From the NCBI GenBank assembly GCA_963573305.1, contig OY754338.1, positions 18,908,192 to 18,972,191 of the forward strand: 64,000 nucleotides of DNA, given 5' to 3'. This document shows positions 53,499 through 64,000 of this stretch, piece after piece. Every line of letters begins with the position of its first letter. Positions within the stretch are counted from its first letter, which is position 1. The DNA comes from Pyrrhosoma nymphula. Its lineage: Eukaryota; Arthropoda; Insecta; Odonata; Coenagrionidae. A model generated the notes under the pieces. The model ran no database searches. It was not told the DNA's origin and was given only the letters and a program-made list of their open reading frames with translations. The translations under genes were made by a program, and so were the position numbers.

Positions 53499-56400
53499 AT
53501 TTCAACAACTCTCAGCTACCAAGTACTGAAAAATTAGAAGTTGTAAATTTACGGGCAAACAGACTTCATTTCAGTAGTCATTTTTTAAGCCTGGCACATG
53601 CAATCTACAACCTCAATATTCTTGATCAATTTGCTACAAAATAATTATCCATTAAAGAATAAAGATATATATTTTCACTATATTCAAATGGATGGGTGAT
53701 ACAAAGCAATTTCTCAAGCTTATCGCCGGATAGCCCTCGTAAGTTATAGCCTGAGACGTCCATCTAAAGCATTAATTCAGGAGAAGGTTAGGTTTATTTC
53801 TGCAAGATAGCAATGAGTAGTATACTACTAAAAACTGTAAGCATGTTTGCATGTAAACTTGAATGCATGCAAATCTTAAAATAAAAGTTTGTCATATAAG
53901 ATGAAGAGCAACTGTCAAGCCCAAGTTGTGTTAAAACATTTCCAAATGCAGAATGTTAATTTTCGTATTTTCTTATTTTAATAATGTCCCTTTCGTTGCT
54001 ATCATCAACGATCTATCAATTTTCACACAAGAGAAAAATGTAGGTACTTGATACAATTTAATTACATCGAATACAACGATAGAATTCAAACATTTTTCAG
54101 CTACGAATCCAGCACTGGCTTTCCACTTAACCCGGCACCATGCTGATTCATAATATTAAATAAAACTTCTATTTAGTGGATGCCTGATAATAATCTTGAA
54201 TGGCATGAGCATATAAGGAGCCGTTTGTCGTGTATGTGGCTACGGCAAAAAGAAACGAAGAATGGAGTAAATAATAAGTACTTGTATGTAAAAAATCGTG
54301 CGATAAAGTAAAACTCCGGTAGAGAACCGCATTTAGATTTCAGTTCGTGCACATGAGTTTGCGCTGCTGGCAGGGGGAATGCATCGCAGAACGCCTTTAT
54401 ATTACGCCACATAATTTTTCCAATGTGGGTCACGAGTGCTGCGTCACTTGTTTGAGACGAAAACAAAGGAAAGTTACAAAGCGCCCTCCAGATGTAAAAT
54501 AGGCTCAGACAATCAAGCACACAAGCTGCGCACGCTTGCCATTACGTCCTCGTCACAACCTACGCCACGATAACAGAAGGTACTAATTAATTGCAAAAAA
54601 AAGTGGAAAAGTATTCGGTAGCCGTGAAAAGCATTTAAGATTTTATTGGTAATGAGACGTAGACATTCAATGAATCGAAATATCATACGTGTAGATACTT
54701 TAAATTTCTTTAAGCCGTAGTGTTTTCTGTAAATTTCTGCTACTGCCTTCGCTAACTCTTTCGAATTGAAATGGAGATAATATACATTTATTCGAAATAG
54801 ATTCACTCAACCAATGGACGAAGTTTTGAATAACATTCTTAAGTATTCCTTGAAAACTGCATTAATGATACACATACAATTCAGCACAGCTATGTTTACC
54901 AACTAGAGAGCGCTATAAATCACATTAAGCGCCAACATAGATTTCATCACTTAATAATTAGCACATTCTCGAGTCTTCATTTTATCTTATTCTGGTAGGC
55001 ATTTTAATTTCCCAGGTTTTCCAATGAATTACAACAAGAGCGCTGTTCTCCATATTAGGTATTGCAAAATTATGCAAATGTTCACCTTTGGTGCCAAAAT
55101 AAAAAATATAGAATTTGATATTCCATTTGATCATATTTTGTTTAACTTCCTCAAATACCTCAGAAGACTCATTTTGATTTATGACCTCAAAAGACCCGCA
55201 AATTACCAGTTAGCGATTGGTGGGTAAAATTTCTCTCCGGTATTATGACACCTAATTAAAATGTTCTCCGCAACATAGGCATAATTGTCTTATTTTCCAG
55301 GGCTTCCCTCGAGGAAGAGAAGCGGTCATAATATTTTCAGGTGCTTAAATTTACCAGATGTTTTCACTTTTCCATGAAGATTCACAAACATTTTCCATAT
55401 TGAATTCCTGTATAATCAACCTGACGCTCAAAACCTTATGAAAATGACTATGGTGATGAGTCATGAATACGTTAATATTTCGTTCACAGTAGGAATTTCT
55501 GTGGCCCTGAAAATGGGTGATATCATAGAGTAAATATATTACTGCTTACTCTATGGTGATATCCAAATACTTTTTATTAGAGCACGCTTGTTAGCTGTAA
55601 GCATTAACTAATCCAAACTTCAATGGTATAAAGCTTTCCACAGATTAATTAAGATTTCTTAAAAAAGTTAAATTCAAAAGGTAATTAATTGATAATATCT
55701 TTGACAGTCAAATATTGAATAACTATAAAGGCCAGTTCCTTTTATTTGTTCACCATTTAAAGCTCAGTTAAGTCTTTTCACTCTTATTCGCAAAGGTGAA
55801 ACACGTATGTAGTTAATTCATGACCTTGATGCCGCGTACATAACCAACACAGCTCTCCGAAAAGGTCGGCGTCCTTATTAAATGAATCATGTTTTTGCAG
55901 ATTTTGCTGCAGAGTTGCGTGTGTACAACACGGGATGAAAGATTAAAATTATAGAGAGGACTTGATAATTTGGCAATCCGAGATTCAAACCAAACACATG
56001 GCATATTTTAAGTAGGTAACTGAAAAGTGTTGATAGATATTTAGCATGCATCTGCACAACCGAAGGCCAAAACAGATAAATTAATTGGTAAAAAGATTTG
56101 AGGTAAAGTTTAATATCGTTGGATCTTCAATCCAAGTCAGAATCCGCCGAGAGTCCTAAACCTCCTCCGTCCTAAACCTCCTCCCTCCTAAACCTAGTTC
56201 CTCCCTCTTCACCCTTGCAATCGTTTTTTTTAAATGCATCTTCTTCCCTGATGATGCCGACCCCGATTCGATTCAGTCAGTCAGTCAGAGCGAGCGCAGG
56301 CCACGCCAAAATGCAAGGGCGACCTTGGAGGCGTAAAATGGGACATTAATGGACGAGGCTCTCGTTAGCCGAGCAGGATTAACGAATGCCCACAGCGCCA

Positions 56401-59083
56401 AAATGCGCGCCTTAACCGTTTGCAAGTCGGTGTTGGTGACGGTGTACATCAGGCCGGTGTGTGTTTCTGTGTGTGTTCTAGCGCGGTGCGTGTTTACCCC
56501 CCAGCGGCTAGCGTGCTCACAGATTCTCGGGAAATTTTGAACGCCTGAACGCTTTCTGGTCAAGTTTTTTTGTTCCTTGATTGCATCGAGTCATCGCTCT
56601 TGGCGTGACTTTTCCCAGCTAAGTACGCTCGTGGAAGCAGAATCGGGTTAGTTAGGTGGCCCAAGAATTCGCTTCCCAAGACTCCCAATGTGGAGAGACA
56701 TTTGGATGCATCAGCTGTGAAATATCATATGCTGGAGATATCTAACTTCGATATTTACAGTACGGGCTACACCATATCATCAGAGAATGCGATTGTTGGT
56801 TTTGTAATTTAATTTCCTATTCAACTCAATAAAGGATTTAATTCAATATGTGATGCAATGCAATATGTAATATTATTTAATGCAATAGGTACGAAGTCGT
56901 AATCTGAGGAGTGCGATTAATCGCATCTTTCGCGATAATTTTTTAAGGTAATCCATTATTGACATTTGTACTTTGCACATGTCTCCAGGGCCCTAGAAAC
57001 TAAATATAGGATTTATCTAAACAGATGGTGCATAGAGTTTTAAGACATAGCTTCGGCAAAGGTTGTCTTGCCAGAAAGAGCTTTGCGGACCTTAAGTATC
57101 TGCAAATGATGACGAAAGACACAGGCTGCCGCATAGGTAGGCTAGAAAGATGCATATTTGAAAAGAGTACTTCTTTAACTGCACTCACAACTACCAAGAG
57201 CATGCATTATTTACAGCTTATACAAGACAAACATGACAAACGACGTAGTTAGTGCAGAACCCGTAGTGGCACGTAAACTTCTTAATATATCCTATACTAA
57301 TTCATGATATTTTACAAATGTTATAATGATAATTAACGTACTCCTAAAATAATACAATTGACCTAGATATATCATACAGGATGCTATTTATATGTAAATT
57401 CTTTGCAGTGAAGTAATAATTAATTTCATGGTCCCTTTGTAATCGTTAAACTGATACCAAGGCTCCTGTAAAAAGCCTAATATTGCGAAAGTAAGCCTAG
57501 GTTTTACAGAATACTTTACAGTACTTATTTAAATTAGAAGTGATCATTTAACATTGGATCATAATAATATTGGATAGAATTCCGTAATTGATCATGATTT
57601 ATTGCATCACATTAGACATGTTTAACACCACTTTGAAAATGTGTTACTACATATTATTTCCGTAGATAAATAATCTTTCCGAACTACAAAATATTCCCAA
57701 TCAACAATATAAGTACAATCATTGGAACATTCAGTTCTCCTTTGGACAATGCGTTTTCCCTTCGAGGTTGTTCAACTTATCCCCAGAACGCCTGTCTCCG
57801 AGGCACGATTATCCTGGTCAATTGGCATTTCTGATTTGATAGCGCCATCTTGAGCCTCGAAGACGCCCATGGTCTCGGAAAAGAGTTCAAACAGAGAGAC
57901 GCGCGGCCGTAATGCCACTTGCACTTTTTTTCGACATTAGTGTGAAGAGTGATAATGTGCACGCGTTCGCGATGTTAAACGGCAGGGTTCCCAATGCGAA
58001 GAACATCATCCCTCAAAGCCACTGCGTTAGAAATCATTCAAGCTCCATCCGGATCCAAATCTAAATACATAAATTAAGCGGGCAGGAAAAAAGCGGCTCT
58101 GCGAAAGGGATAGAATGCTACTAGCTATAAAGAAGTGGGAGATAAGGAAAAATACACTCAGGTGAGAAAATGAATATATAGCCGATCAGTGTAAGCAGTT
58201 AATCTCCTTCTTATACTGCTCCGATTCTAATGGGAGAGAATTTATCCGGCCTCAATATTTTTCTAGAGGGTGAATCATTCCGTATTCCCAATATTTAGGA
58301 ATACATATACAAGAAAGGAACTCTGGATGATGAAATATTAATCAACATAATCAACTTCCCCGTAACTAAGTTAAAGGGCAAGTTGGAATAGTTACGGGCT
58401 CAAAATATTTATTTTAAAAGTTATATTGGAAACCGCAATAACCTAAAAAACAATAAAATGGCCAGCATCGCTTGGATATTTCTTTCAATATACCTTTTGC
58501 CAGCATAAATGTTTATAATATGATCGTTTTCTAAGCTAATCTCATGCCGATGAACCTATTACCTTCTTGGGTGATGCAGGCACTATAATAATCAAGATCA
58601 ACGGTGGGCAATTGAATCTCATGTTAGGGCCTCTGTGGCCTTACTTTAGAATATTAAGTTACAAGATCCTTAGAATTTCTAGAGAGTGTTTAAAATTTTG
58701 CCGTTATTATTATCACACTAAACTTATAAAACACTCTCCAAAATGATTAAGATCATTCTGTTCAGATTGTTGAATGTTCATGTTGAGTAATGAATCAAAG
58801 CCATGTTATCCAATAATACCCAATTACATATTTATATCAACTACCTACCCAGTCCCAACTTGTATTAATTCTTTGAATGAGGGGTAAGCACAATGAAAAT
58901 TTCTAGAATCTATTTTCGCACTTATTTCGGAGAAAGGAATGTAACTGGTTCCATTTCCAGCAGTATCTAAAGAATTGTTAAGGCCAATACAGATTTATGT
59001 TCATAATGAGGAAGCACCAACAGTCCTAAATGGAAAAGTATTCCATCGAGACGTCGCGTCGCATTGGTGGAGAACCTGACCCG
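53499..59083. other. Long unassigned stretch
   Basis: AT-rich. Notable only for an imperfect palindrome at 55517-55562 (GATATC...ATAGAGTAA and complement), a 16-base tandem repeat of CCTAAACCTCCTCC type at 56153-56196, and a GC-richer patch at 56270-56530. No coding region is supported. Confidence 0.4.
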
Positions 59084-59954
59084 GTCGGAAGCAGGCTTGG
59101 GCAAAACATATCGATATATCAAAAAATCGATATATATTTTTTTTAATCTATCGATAATTATCGTCGATATTTTTCATGTCGATTTATCAAAAATTGAATT
59201 TTTTCCGAGTATCAAATTCGATATATTTGTTTAGCACGTCACCATTTTAAATTTGTTTCTCCAGCTGCGGTGTCTAGTGCAATAACGAAAATAAGTGATG
59301 ATATTCGCTTAGAGCATAGGCGAATGGGACAACGTTCTCCAGAAGTACGATCTACACAAACAGAACGAGAAAACGCTGATACAATTTGGTCCAGACATGA
59401 ACACCTATTATCTCTTAGCACTACTACGCAAGAGGTTCCTAGCTCTGGCTCTGTCCCTAATGAGCTGAATCAGTATCTGGACCATCCACTACTGGAGAGG
59501 AAATCAGATCCATTAAAGTTTTGGGTGAACTCCCGACACTTCACACCGGTTCTTTCGGAAATCGCGCTGAAGTACTTAATATGCCTCATCTGTTCCATCC
59601 GAAAGAGTGGCTTCTACAGTTAACCTGGTGGTACCGGACAACAGGAGTAGATTAACGGGGGAACATGTAAAACAGAGAGTTCTTCCGATGTCAATATCAG
59701 ACAATTACTGGTTTGATTGATTAAAATAGATTGTAAAAATAAAAAAAATAAAAGATTTTTTAATTACTTCTACATGTCCATAATTTTCCAAATTTTACTT
59801 CAACATTTTTTATATATTTTGGTGAAACTTTAAGTAACCATTTGTTTTGGCAAAATTATCGATTATTTTGGCTCGATAACTATCGATACATGTTTTAAAT
59901 ATTGATACGATATCTATCGATATATTTTTTTACTTGCCCATCCCTAGTCGGAAC
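59084..59954 (+). mobile_element. Defective hAT transposon, copy 1
   Basis: The 855-base body (59092-59946) has hAT-like ends: CAGGCTTGGGCAA on the left and the complement of TAGGGATGGGCAA on the right. Eight-base flanks GTCGGAAG (59084-59091) and GTCGGAAC (59947-59954) differ at one base. The subterminal regions are crowded with ATCGATA-type boxes. Only the last part of the transposase gene remains. Confidence 0.85.
59258..59705 (+). pseudogene. hAT transposase C-terminal (dimerisation) fragment, copy 1
   Basis: The fragment holds the hAT C-terminal dimerisation domain. NELNQYLDHPLLERKSDPL is followed by LKFWVNSRHFTPVLSEIALKYL; a frameshift then occurs (five bases fewer than copy 2 near 59580) and reading resumes in another frame with SVPSERVAST and NRSRLTGEHVKQRVL. 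This is the order of the family's E..Y, DPL.WW and SVPSER blocks. A CTCCAG acceptor-like site at about 59258-59263 suggests this was the last exon. The BED zinc finger and catalytic core are absent. Confidence 0.8.
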
Positions 59955-60843
59955 TAGGCTTGGGCAAAAAATATCGATATATTAAAAACTCGATATATTT
60001 TTTTAAATCTATCGATAATTATAGTCGATATTTTTCATGTCGATTTATCAAAAATTGAATTTTTTCCCGAGTATCAAATTCGATATATATGTTTAGCACG
60101 TCACCGTTGTAAAGATGTTTCTCTAGCTGCGGTGTCTAGTGCTATTACGAATATAAGTTATGATATTCGCTTAGAACATAGGCGAATAGGACAATGTTCT
60201 CCAGAAGTACGATCTGCACAAACAGAACGAGAAAACGCTGATAGAACGCTGATACAATTTGGTCCAGACATGAACACCTATTATCTCTTAGCACTACTAC
60301 GCAAGAGGTTCCTAGCTCTGTCCCTAATGAGCTGAAGCAGTATCTGGACCAACCACTACTGGAGAGGAAATCAGATCCAATAAAGTTTTAGGTGAACTCC
60401 CGACACTTCACACCGGTTATTTCGGAAATCGCGCTGAAGTACTTAATATGAGAAGCCTCATCTGTTCCATCCGAAAGAGTGGCTTCAGCAGTTAACTTCG
60501 TGGTACCGGACAACAGGAGTAGATTAATGGAGGAACATGTAAAACAGAGAGTTCTTCTGATGTCAATATCAGACAAATACTGGTTTGATTGGTTAAAATT
60601 GATTGTAAAAATAAAAAAATGAAAGATTTTTTAATTACTTCTACATTTCCATAATTTTCCTAAGTTTACTTCAACATTTTTTATATATTTTGGTGAAACT
60701 TTAAGGAGCCACTTGTTTTGGCAAAATTATTGGTATGTCAAAATATCAATAATTTTGGCTCGATTAGTATCGATACATGTTTTAAATATTGATACGATAT
60801 CTATCGATATATTTTTTTTTACTTGCCCATCCCTAGACGGAAC
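59955..60843 (+). mobile_element. Defective hAT transposon, copy 2
   Basis: The 881-base body (59955-60835) has the same design as copy 1 and starts directly after the shared 8-base GTCGGAAC; its right flank is GACGGAAC (60836-60843). It differs from copy 1 at many scattered bases and indels, for example an 11-base duplication (GATAGAACGCT) near 60241 and a 6-base difference near 60320. The two copies are therefore not a fresh duplication. Confidence 0.85.
60115..60600 (+). pseudogene. hAT transposase C-terminal fragment, copy 2
   Basis: Encodes the same dimerisation blocks as copy 1 (NELKQYLDQPLLERKSDP, then SVPSERVASA and NRSRL). Stops interrupt after SDPIKF (TAG near 60390) and after LKYLI (TGA near 60450). 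Unlike copy 1 it keeps one frame across LKYLI to SSVPSER. Confidence 0.75.
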
Positions 60844-61752
60844 CCCGAGGGATTTTCACACGAAGCATAAGTTTCTTGATAAAAAAATGACTCAATTTGA
60901 GCTTTGCAATCAAACATGGGAGTCTTTAAACCATTTGATTGTAATTTATCATTAGTTGATATATTATTTAGTAAATGAGAAAAATATTTAAATCTTAAGT
61001 TTCTATTTTTTATTACGAGAATGAAATTTGCGTATAAACAATGTCAAACTAATTTTCTTTGACACATTTTCAATGCAAATCACTGAGTTTTGCAAAGGAG
61101 GCATGAAAGGATAGAGAACTTGCGTTTATTCCACTCATCGATGGAAATGGCAGTAAAAATATGAGAAGAAAATAAATCACGGATGTATTTTTATACCAAT
61201 GCCACCTAACGTACGTTAATGCAATTACCTCTCCCCATTATACAACCTAAACTGATGTTTTGATTTCGCATGCAGTACAGCGGGTTTTTCTCAAGCGTAA
61301 GATCGTTTCCACGCATCATTTAAATGACGCACAGTTCGAGTAAAAACATTGTCAGTGAAAAAGGGAGGACGACACATGAGATCAAATCCAATTCAAAACC
61401 GGACGCATCCTTCCTACTCCAAAGCAACAATTTATTGTGTAATAAGTGGGTTGGGTCGTCAAATTCACAACGCCAAATGCAAAACATTGCATCATTGCAT
61501 TGTTATGCACCTTATGTCTTTTAACTGCATGATTTTTCATCTGCCGAGATGCGAGCAAGTTACGTCGACGGTGGCTCTCTCCGGTGGGCAACAACTGAAT
61601 TCGAAATTCAGAATACGAATGACGCCCACATTACCTGGTTCTCTTTGAAAAATTTGAGATCTGCGGAAAAAAGGGAAAATGCAGTGGAGGTGCCTTTTAT
61701 AACAAGTTAACACTAGAACCGCAGACGGGACATTTCTGTCCCGTTTCAAATT
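60844..61752. other. Unassigned gap between hAT pair and second piggyBac
   Basis: AT-rich sequence without recognised genes or repeats. Short open frames at 61324-61648 lack domain features. Confidence 0.5.
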
Positions 61753-61775
61753 TTAACCCTCGAGTACGGTCGCCT

Positions 61776-61956
61776 GGGTGTTAGACACCCCGAGTGATTT
61801 AGAAATGTAATATTTTTCATCTCGTCCTCTCTGGTATATCCAACTCGACGGTAGCTGAGTTTTTAGGTATTTAGAGTATATTGAAAGTAAATTTAGCATC
61901 ATTGTTTTCTGTGGTGAGAAAATAACATTTTTTGAAGCTCTGGGTGTCGGACACCC
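61776..61956. promoter_or_regulatory. Subterminal hairpin repeats of second piggyBac
   Basis: GGGTGTTAGACACCC (61776-61790) and GGGTGTCGGACACCC (61942-61956) each have a 6-bp stem. The second is followed by CCGACCGTACT, an inverted terminal-repeat core, so terminal core plus hairpin is present twice in opposite orientation. They are likely transposase-binding sites. Confidence 0.6.
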
Positions 61957-62663
61957 ACCGACCGTACTCATGTGAGAAACTTAACCTTTGAATTTGACAC
62001 CCTTCTGATAATTGATATGCAAGAAGTATGCGACCGCATGTTATTACTGAAGTTGAGAGTTAAAAAGACTCGAAATGTATGATCTTCGACATCAAAACAA
62101 AGTATGCACTAACGTTGGAGATTTGCCAAATGCCAATGTGTTGACAAGTCCAGGAAGAAAATGAGTTAGCAAAGTTGATTTCCTTGGCAGATGATTTACT
62201 TCCAAGCAATAAGCAATTCAATGTACGGTGATATGGATACATATATTGTATCTGTTTTTCATTTTTACCTTCCCCATTTGTCTCCTTCAGTAGACTAAGC
62301 GAAGAATTTTTGGAAAACCTTTTTCAATCGTTGAGTTGCATATACGCTAGCGTATTTTCTTTTTGTCCTCTCTTTCAGTTTGTCACTGTGTAAGTTAGAG
62401 CTGGTTTCAGGATCTGAGTGGCTTCTGCAGTAAAACCACACCCATTTGGCAGTTACTCAACGTAAATATGAGCCTATTTAACATTCATTGCGCTTAATGC
62501 GCATTTTGACGTAAAACAAAAATATTCCTCCATATTCCACAATTCACAATTATAACAAAATTTATTATTGTTCCATAACTGAGGAAGTAAAATAGATATC
62601 GTTTTAGTTTTCAATATAGTGTTTGAAAAGGATCAAGAAAGAATATTTCAACTGTTAGAAATA

Positions 62664-63640
62664 ATGGAAGAAAAGGAGGATATCATTTTCGATATATATT
62701 ATGCACATGATACAGATAGTTTGCAAGAAATGGGGACGACACGAGCTCTGATCAGAATATGAGTAGTGAGGAGTTAGACGAAGGAGATGGTGAACTGTTT
62801 TACGGAAAGGATAAGGAAATAGTGTGGCGAAGAAAACCTTTTCGCAAAAACGTCCGAATTAGTTCAGAATACATTTTCCAAACGACTTCCTTTTTGAGTT
62901 ATTATTCTAAAAATGCAAAAGATTTTTGGAAAGTTATGAGTTATTTTTTACTTTTATTGATAAAATTGTGGGATTTAACAATCGCCATACTGATGGCGTA
63001 GAATTCAGATACAAAAATAAGCGCAATGTAAGGCTAACGAGCAACATTGAAATGCGAGCTCTATTTCGAGTTTTGTATTGTTTTTGTAGGCCTTCATAAA
63101 GAATACCATACAAACCTATTTGTGGGCAACAGGCGGCATTGGAATTGAACTCATATATGCAACAATTATTTTTGACGGGTTTTCATTTCCAATGCGTGCT
63201 ATTCGTTTTGATAACATTTTTGATCGCAAAGAAAGACAGAGAGTTCATAAACTGGCTGTAATAAGAAGTATAGACACTCAATTCAACAACAATATTCATA
63301 AAGCCTATATCGTTGGAATTTACCTAGCAATAGATGAAAAGTAGGGAAAGCTAGATGAATTTTCAGCATAGCTTTTTCCACATGGAGAGTTGTTTATCGA
63401 GGTCATGGTTTCGTTACAGAGTAACATCTTAAGAACTATTTGAAGATATATTTCCGATGCCGAATATGTAAAGGTAAGGATAGGAAAACTAAGTATAAGT
63501 GTTCATTTTGTGATATTCACAAGTGTCAAGAACATTCAAATATTTATTGTGATAATTTCTGGGGCAAAATATCTGCCAGAATGGAGATTGTAGAAATTTC
63601 GGATGATTTGGATGCAATATGTAATTTGTACATAAGTTAA
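62664..63640 (+). pseudogene. piggyBac transposase remnant
   Basis: An ATG at 62664 opens an acidic N-terminus typical of the family; a frameshift near 62735 moves it to the frame SSDQNMSSEELDEGDGE. After a stop at 62999-63001 the next recognisable part is at about 63090-63345: RFDNIFDRKERQRVHKLA, then YIVGIYLAIDEK, where the Asp is the first catalytic residue. A stop follows directly. The next family block is the C-terminal cysteine-rich domain (FRCRICKGKDRK..CSFCDIHKCQEH, 63446-63535). The region with the second and third catalytic residues is missing, so the gene is dead. Confidence 0.85.
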
Positions 63641-63818
63641 TAAAAAATGTAAAAATTATTTTATGTGCATAAAATAAACATAAAAATGATATATCAAGTA
63701 AAATATAGTGAAAAATAAATGTTACGTCCATTAAAAACAAAGAAAAAATATCCTGGGTTTCCAACACCCAGCGACCTGAATTACGTTTACAAAATAGGCG
63801 ACCGTACTGAAGGGTTAA

Positions 63819-64000
63819 AACACCTAGAAGTATCATAAACACCTTTTGAATTCCCAGCACCGCAGCGGTTCCAAGTATTAGTTTTTGTAATTAATAGTAG
63901 TATAGTAATAATAAGTAGAAGTAGTAACAATGGCAAGGTTGTTAAAAGTATATCCATTACTAACCTTGTAACAATGGTATCTATGCGGATGGATACAGTC
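63819..64000. other. Unassigned right edge
   Basis: AT-rich sequence with AGTAGTA-type low complexity near 63890-63930; nothing else is recognised. Confidence 0.6.

Larger units (their letters stand above)
61753..63818 (+). mobile_element. Second piggyBac-family element, internally deleted
   Basis: TTAA at 61753-61756 and 63815-63818 flank a 2,058-base body. Terminal inverted repeats are CCCTCGAGTACGGTCGCC (61757-61774) and CCCTTCAGTACGGTCGCC on the complement (63814-63797), 16 of 18 identical. Subterminal hairpins of the form GGGTGT-loop-ACACCC sit at 61776-61790 and 61942-61956, with a looser one at 63753-63771. The ends are unrelated in sequence to the first piggyBac but share its layout, so this is a different subfamily. 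Confidence 0.92.

Noticed and set aside
56237..56275. CTGATGATGCCGACC as another hammerhead-like core
   Set aside because: The box matches, but no stem closes onto a GAAA downstream.
1..64000. CRISPR arrays, prokaryotic operons or an rRNA operon
   Set aside because: No regularly spaced direct repeats with unique spacers, no operon-like packed genes and no rRNA genes were seen; the sequence is eukaryotic throughout.

Overview
The window looks like nuclear DNA of an arthropod, probably an insect, although the species cannot be fixed from sequence alone. The base is AT-rich and low in coding content, with spliceosomal-type intron signals, long (TA)n microsatellites, tRNA-derived SINEs and several transposon classes typical of arthropods: Penelope-like, piggyBac, hAT and a CR1/L2-like LINE. 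I see no prokaryotic operons, rRNA operon, CRISPR array or complete host protein-coding gene. Almost everything that can be named is a mobile element, most of them broken.

Layout. 0.8-1.1 kb holds a decayed LINE 3' end. 2.1-6.6 kb is a Penelope-like retroelement (PLE) nest: two copies joined head to head form a 1,668-base inverted repeat around a 675-base spacer, followed by a third tail fragment, a 139-base hairpin element and (TA)n blocks. 6.6-6.9 kb is CpG-rich and contains a possible short 5' coding exon. 10.9-11.6 kb is a 719-base insertion flanked by a 12-base direct repeat. 12.7-15.4 kb is an almost intact piggyBac transposon with TTAA ends and a predicted intron. 18.8-20.9 kb has a small hAT MITE and a 5'-truncated LINE. 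20.9-33 kb is mostly unassigned AT-rich sequence with GC-rich patches. 33.0-33.4 and 39.6-40.8 kb hold copies of one tRNA-derived SINE, the second one interrupted. 41.6-41.7 kb matches the 5S rRNA internal promoter on the minus strand. 42.2 and 48.1 kb hold further tRNA-derived SINEs. 53.3-53.5 kb is a perfect 68-base inverted repeat with a 12-base target duplication. 59.1-60.8 kb carries two hAT derivatives head to tail. 61.8-63.8 kb is a second, internally deleted piggyBac.

The most interesting pattern is a recurring hairpin signature, roughly C(T/G)GAAGA-N-stem-loop-stem-GAAA. It occurs at the centre of two fold-back elements, inside the TSD-flanked 719-base element, in two solitary places, and in related form at the 3' end of the PLE. 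It resembles the core of the hammerhead ribozymes known from PLEs and retrozymes, but with one extra base before stem II. Together with 12-base direct repeats around two carriers, it suggests a family of small fold-back retroelements mobilised by PLE machinery. That link is inference and is untested here.
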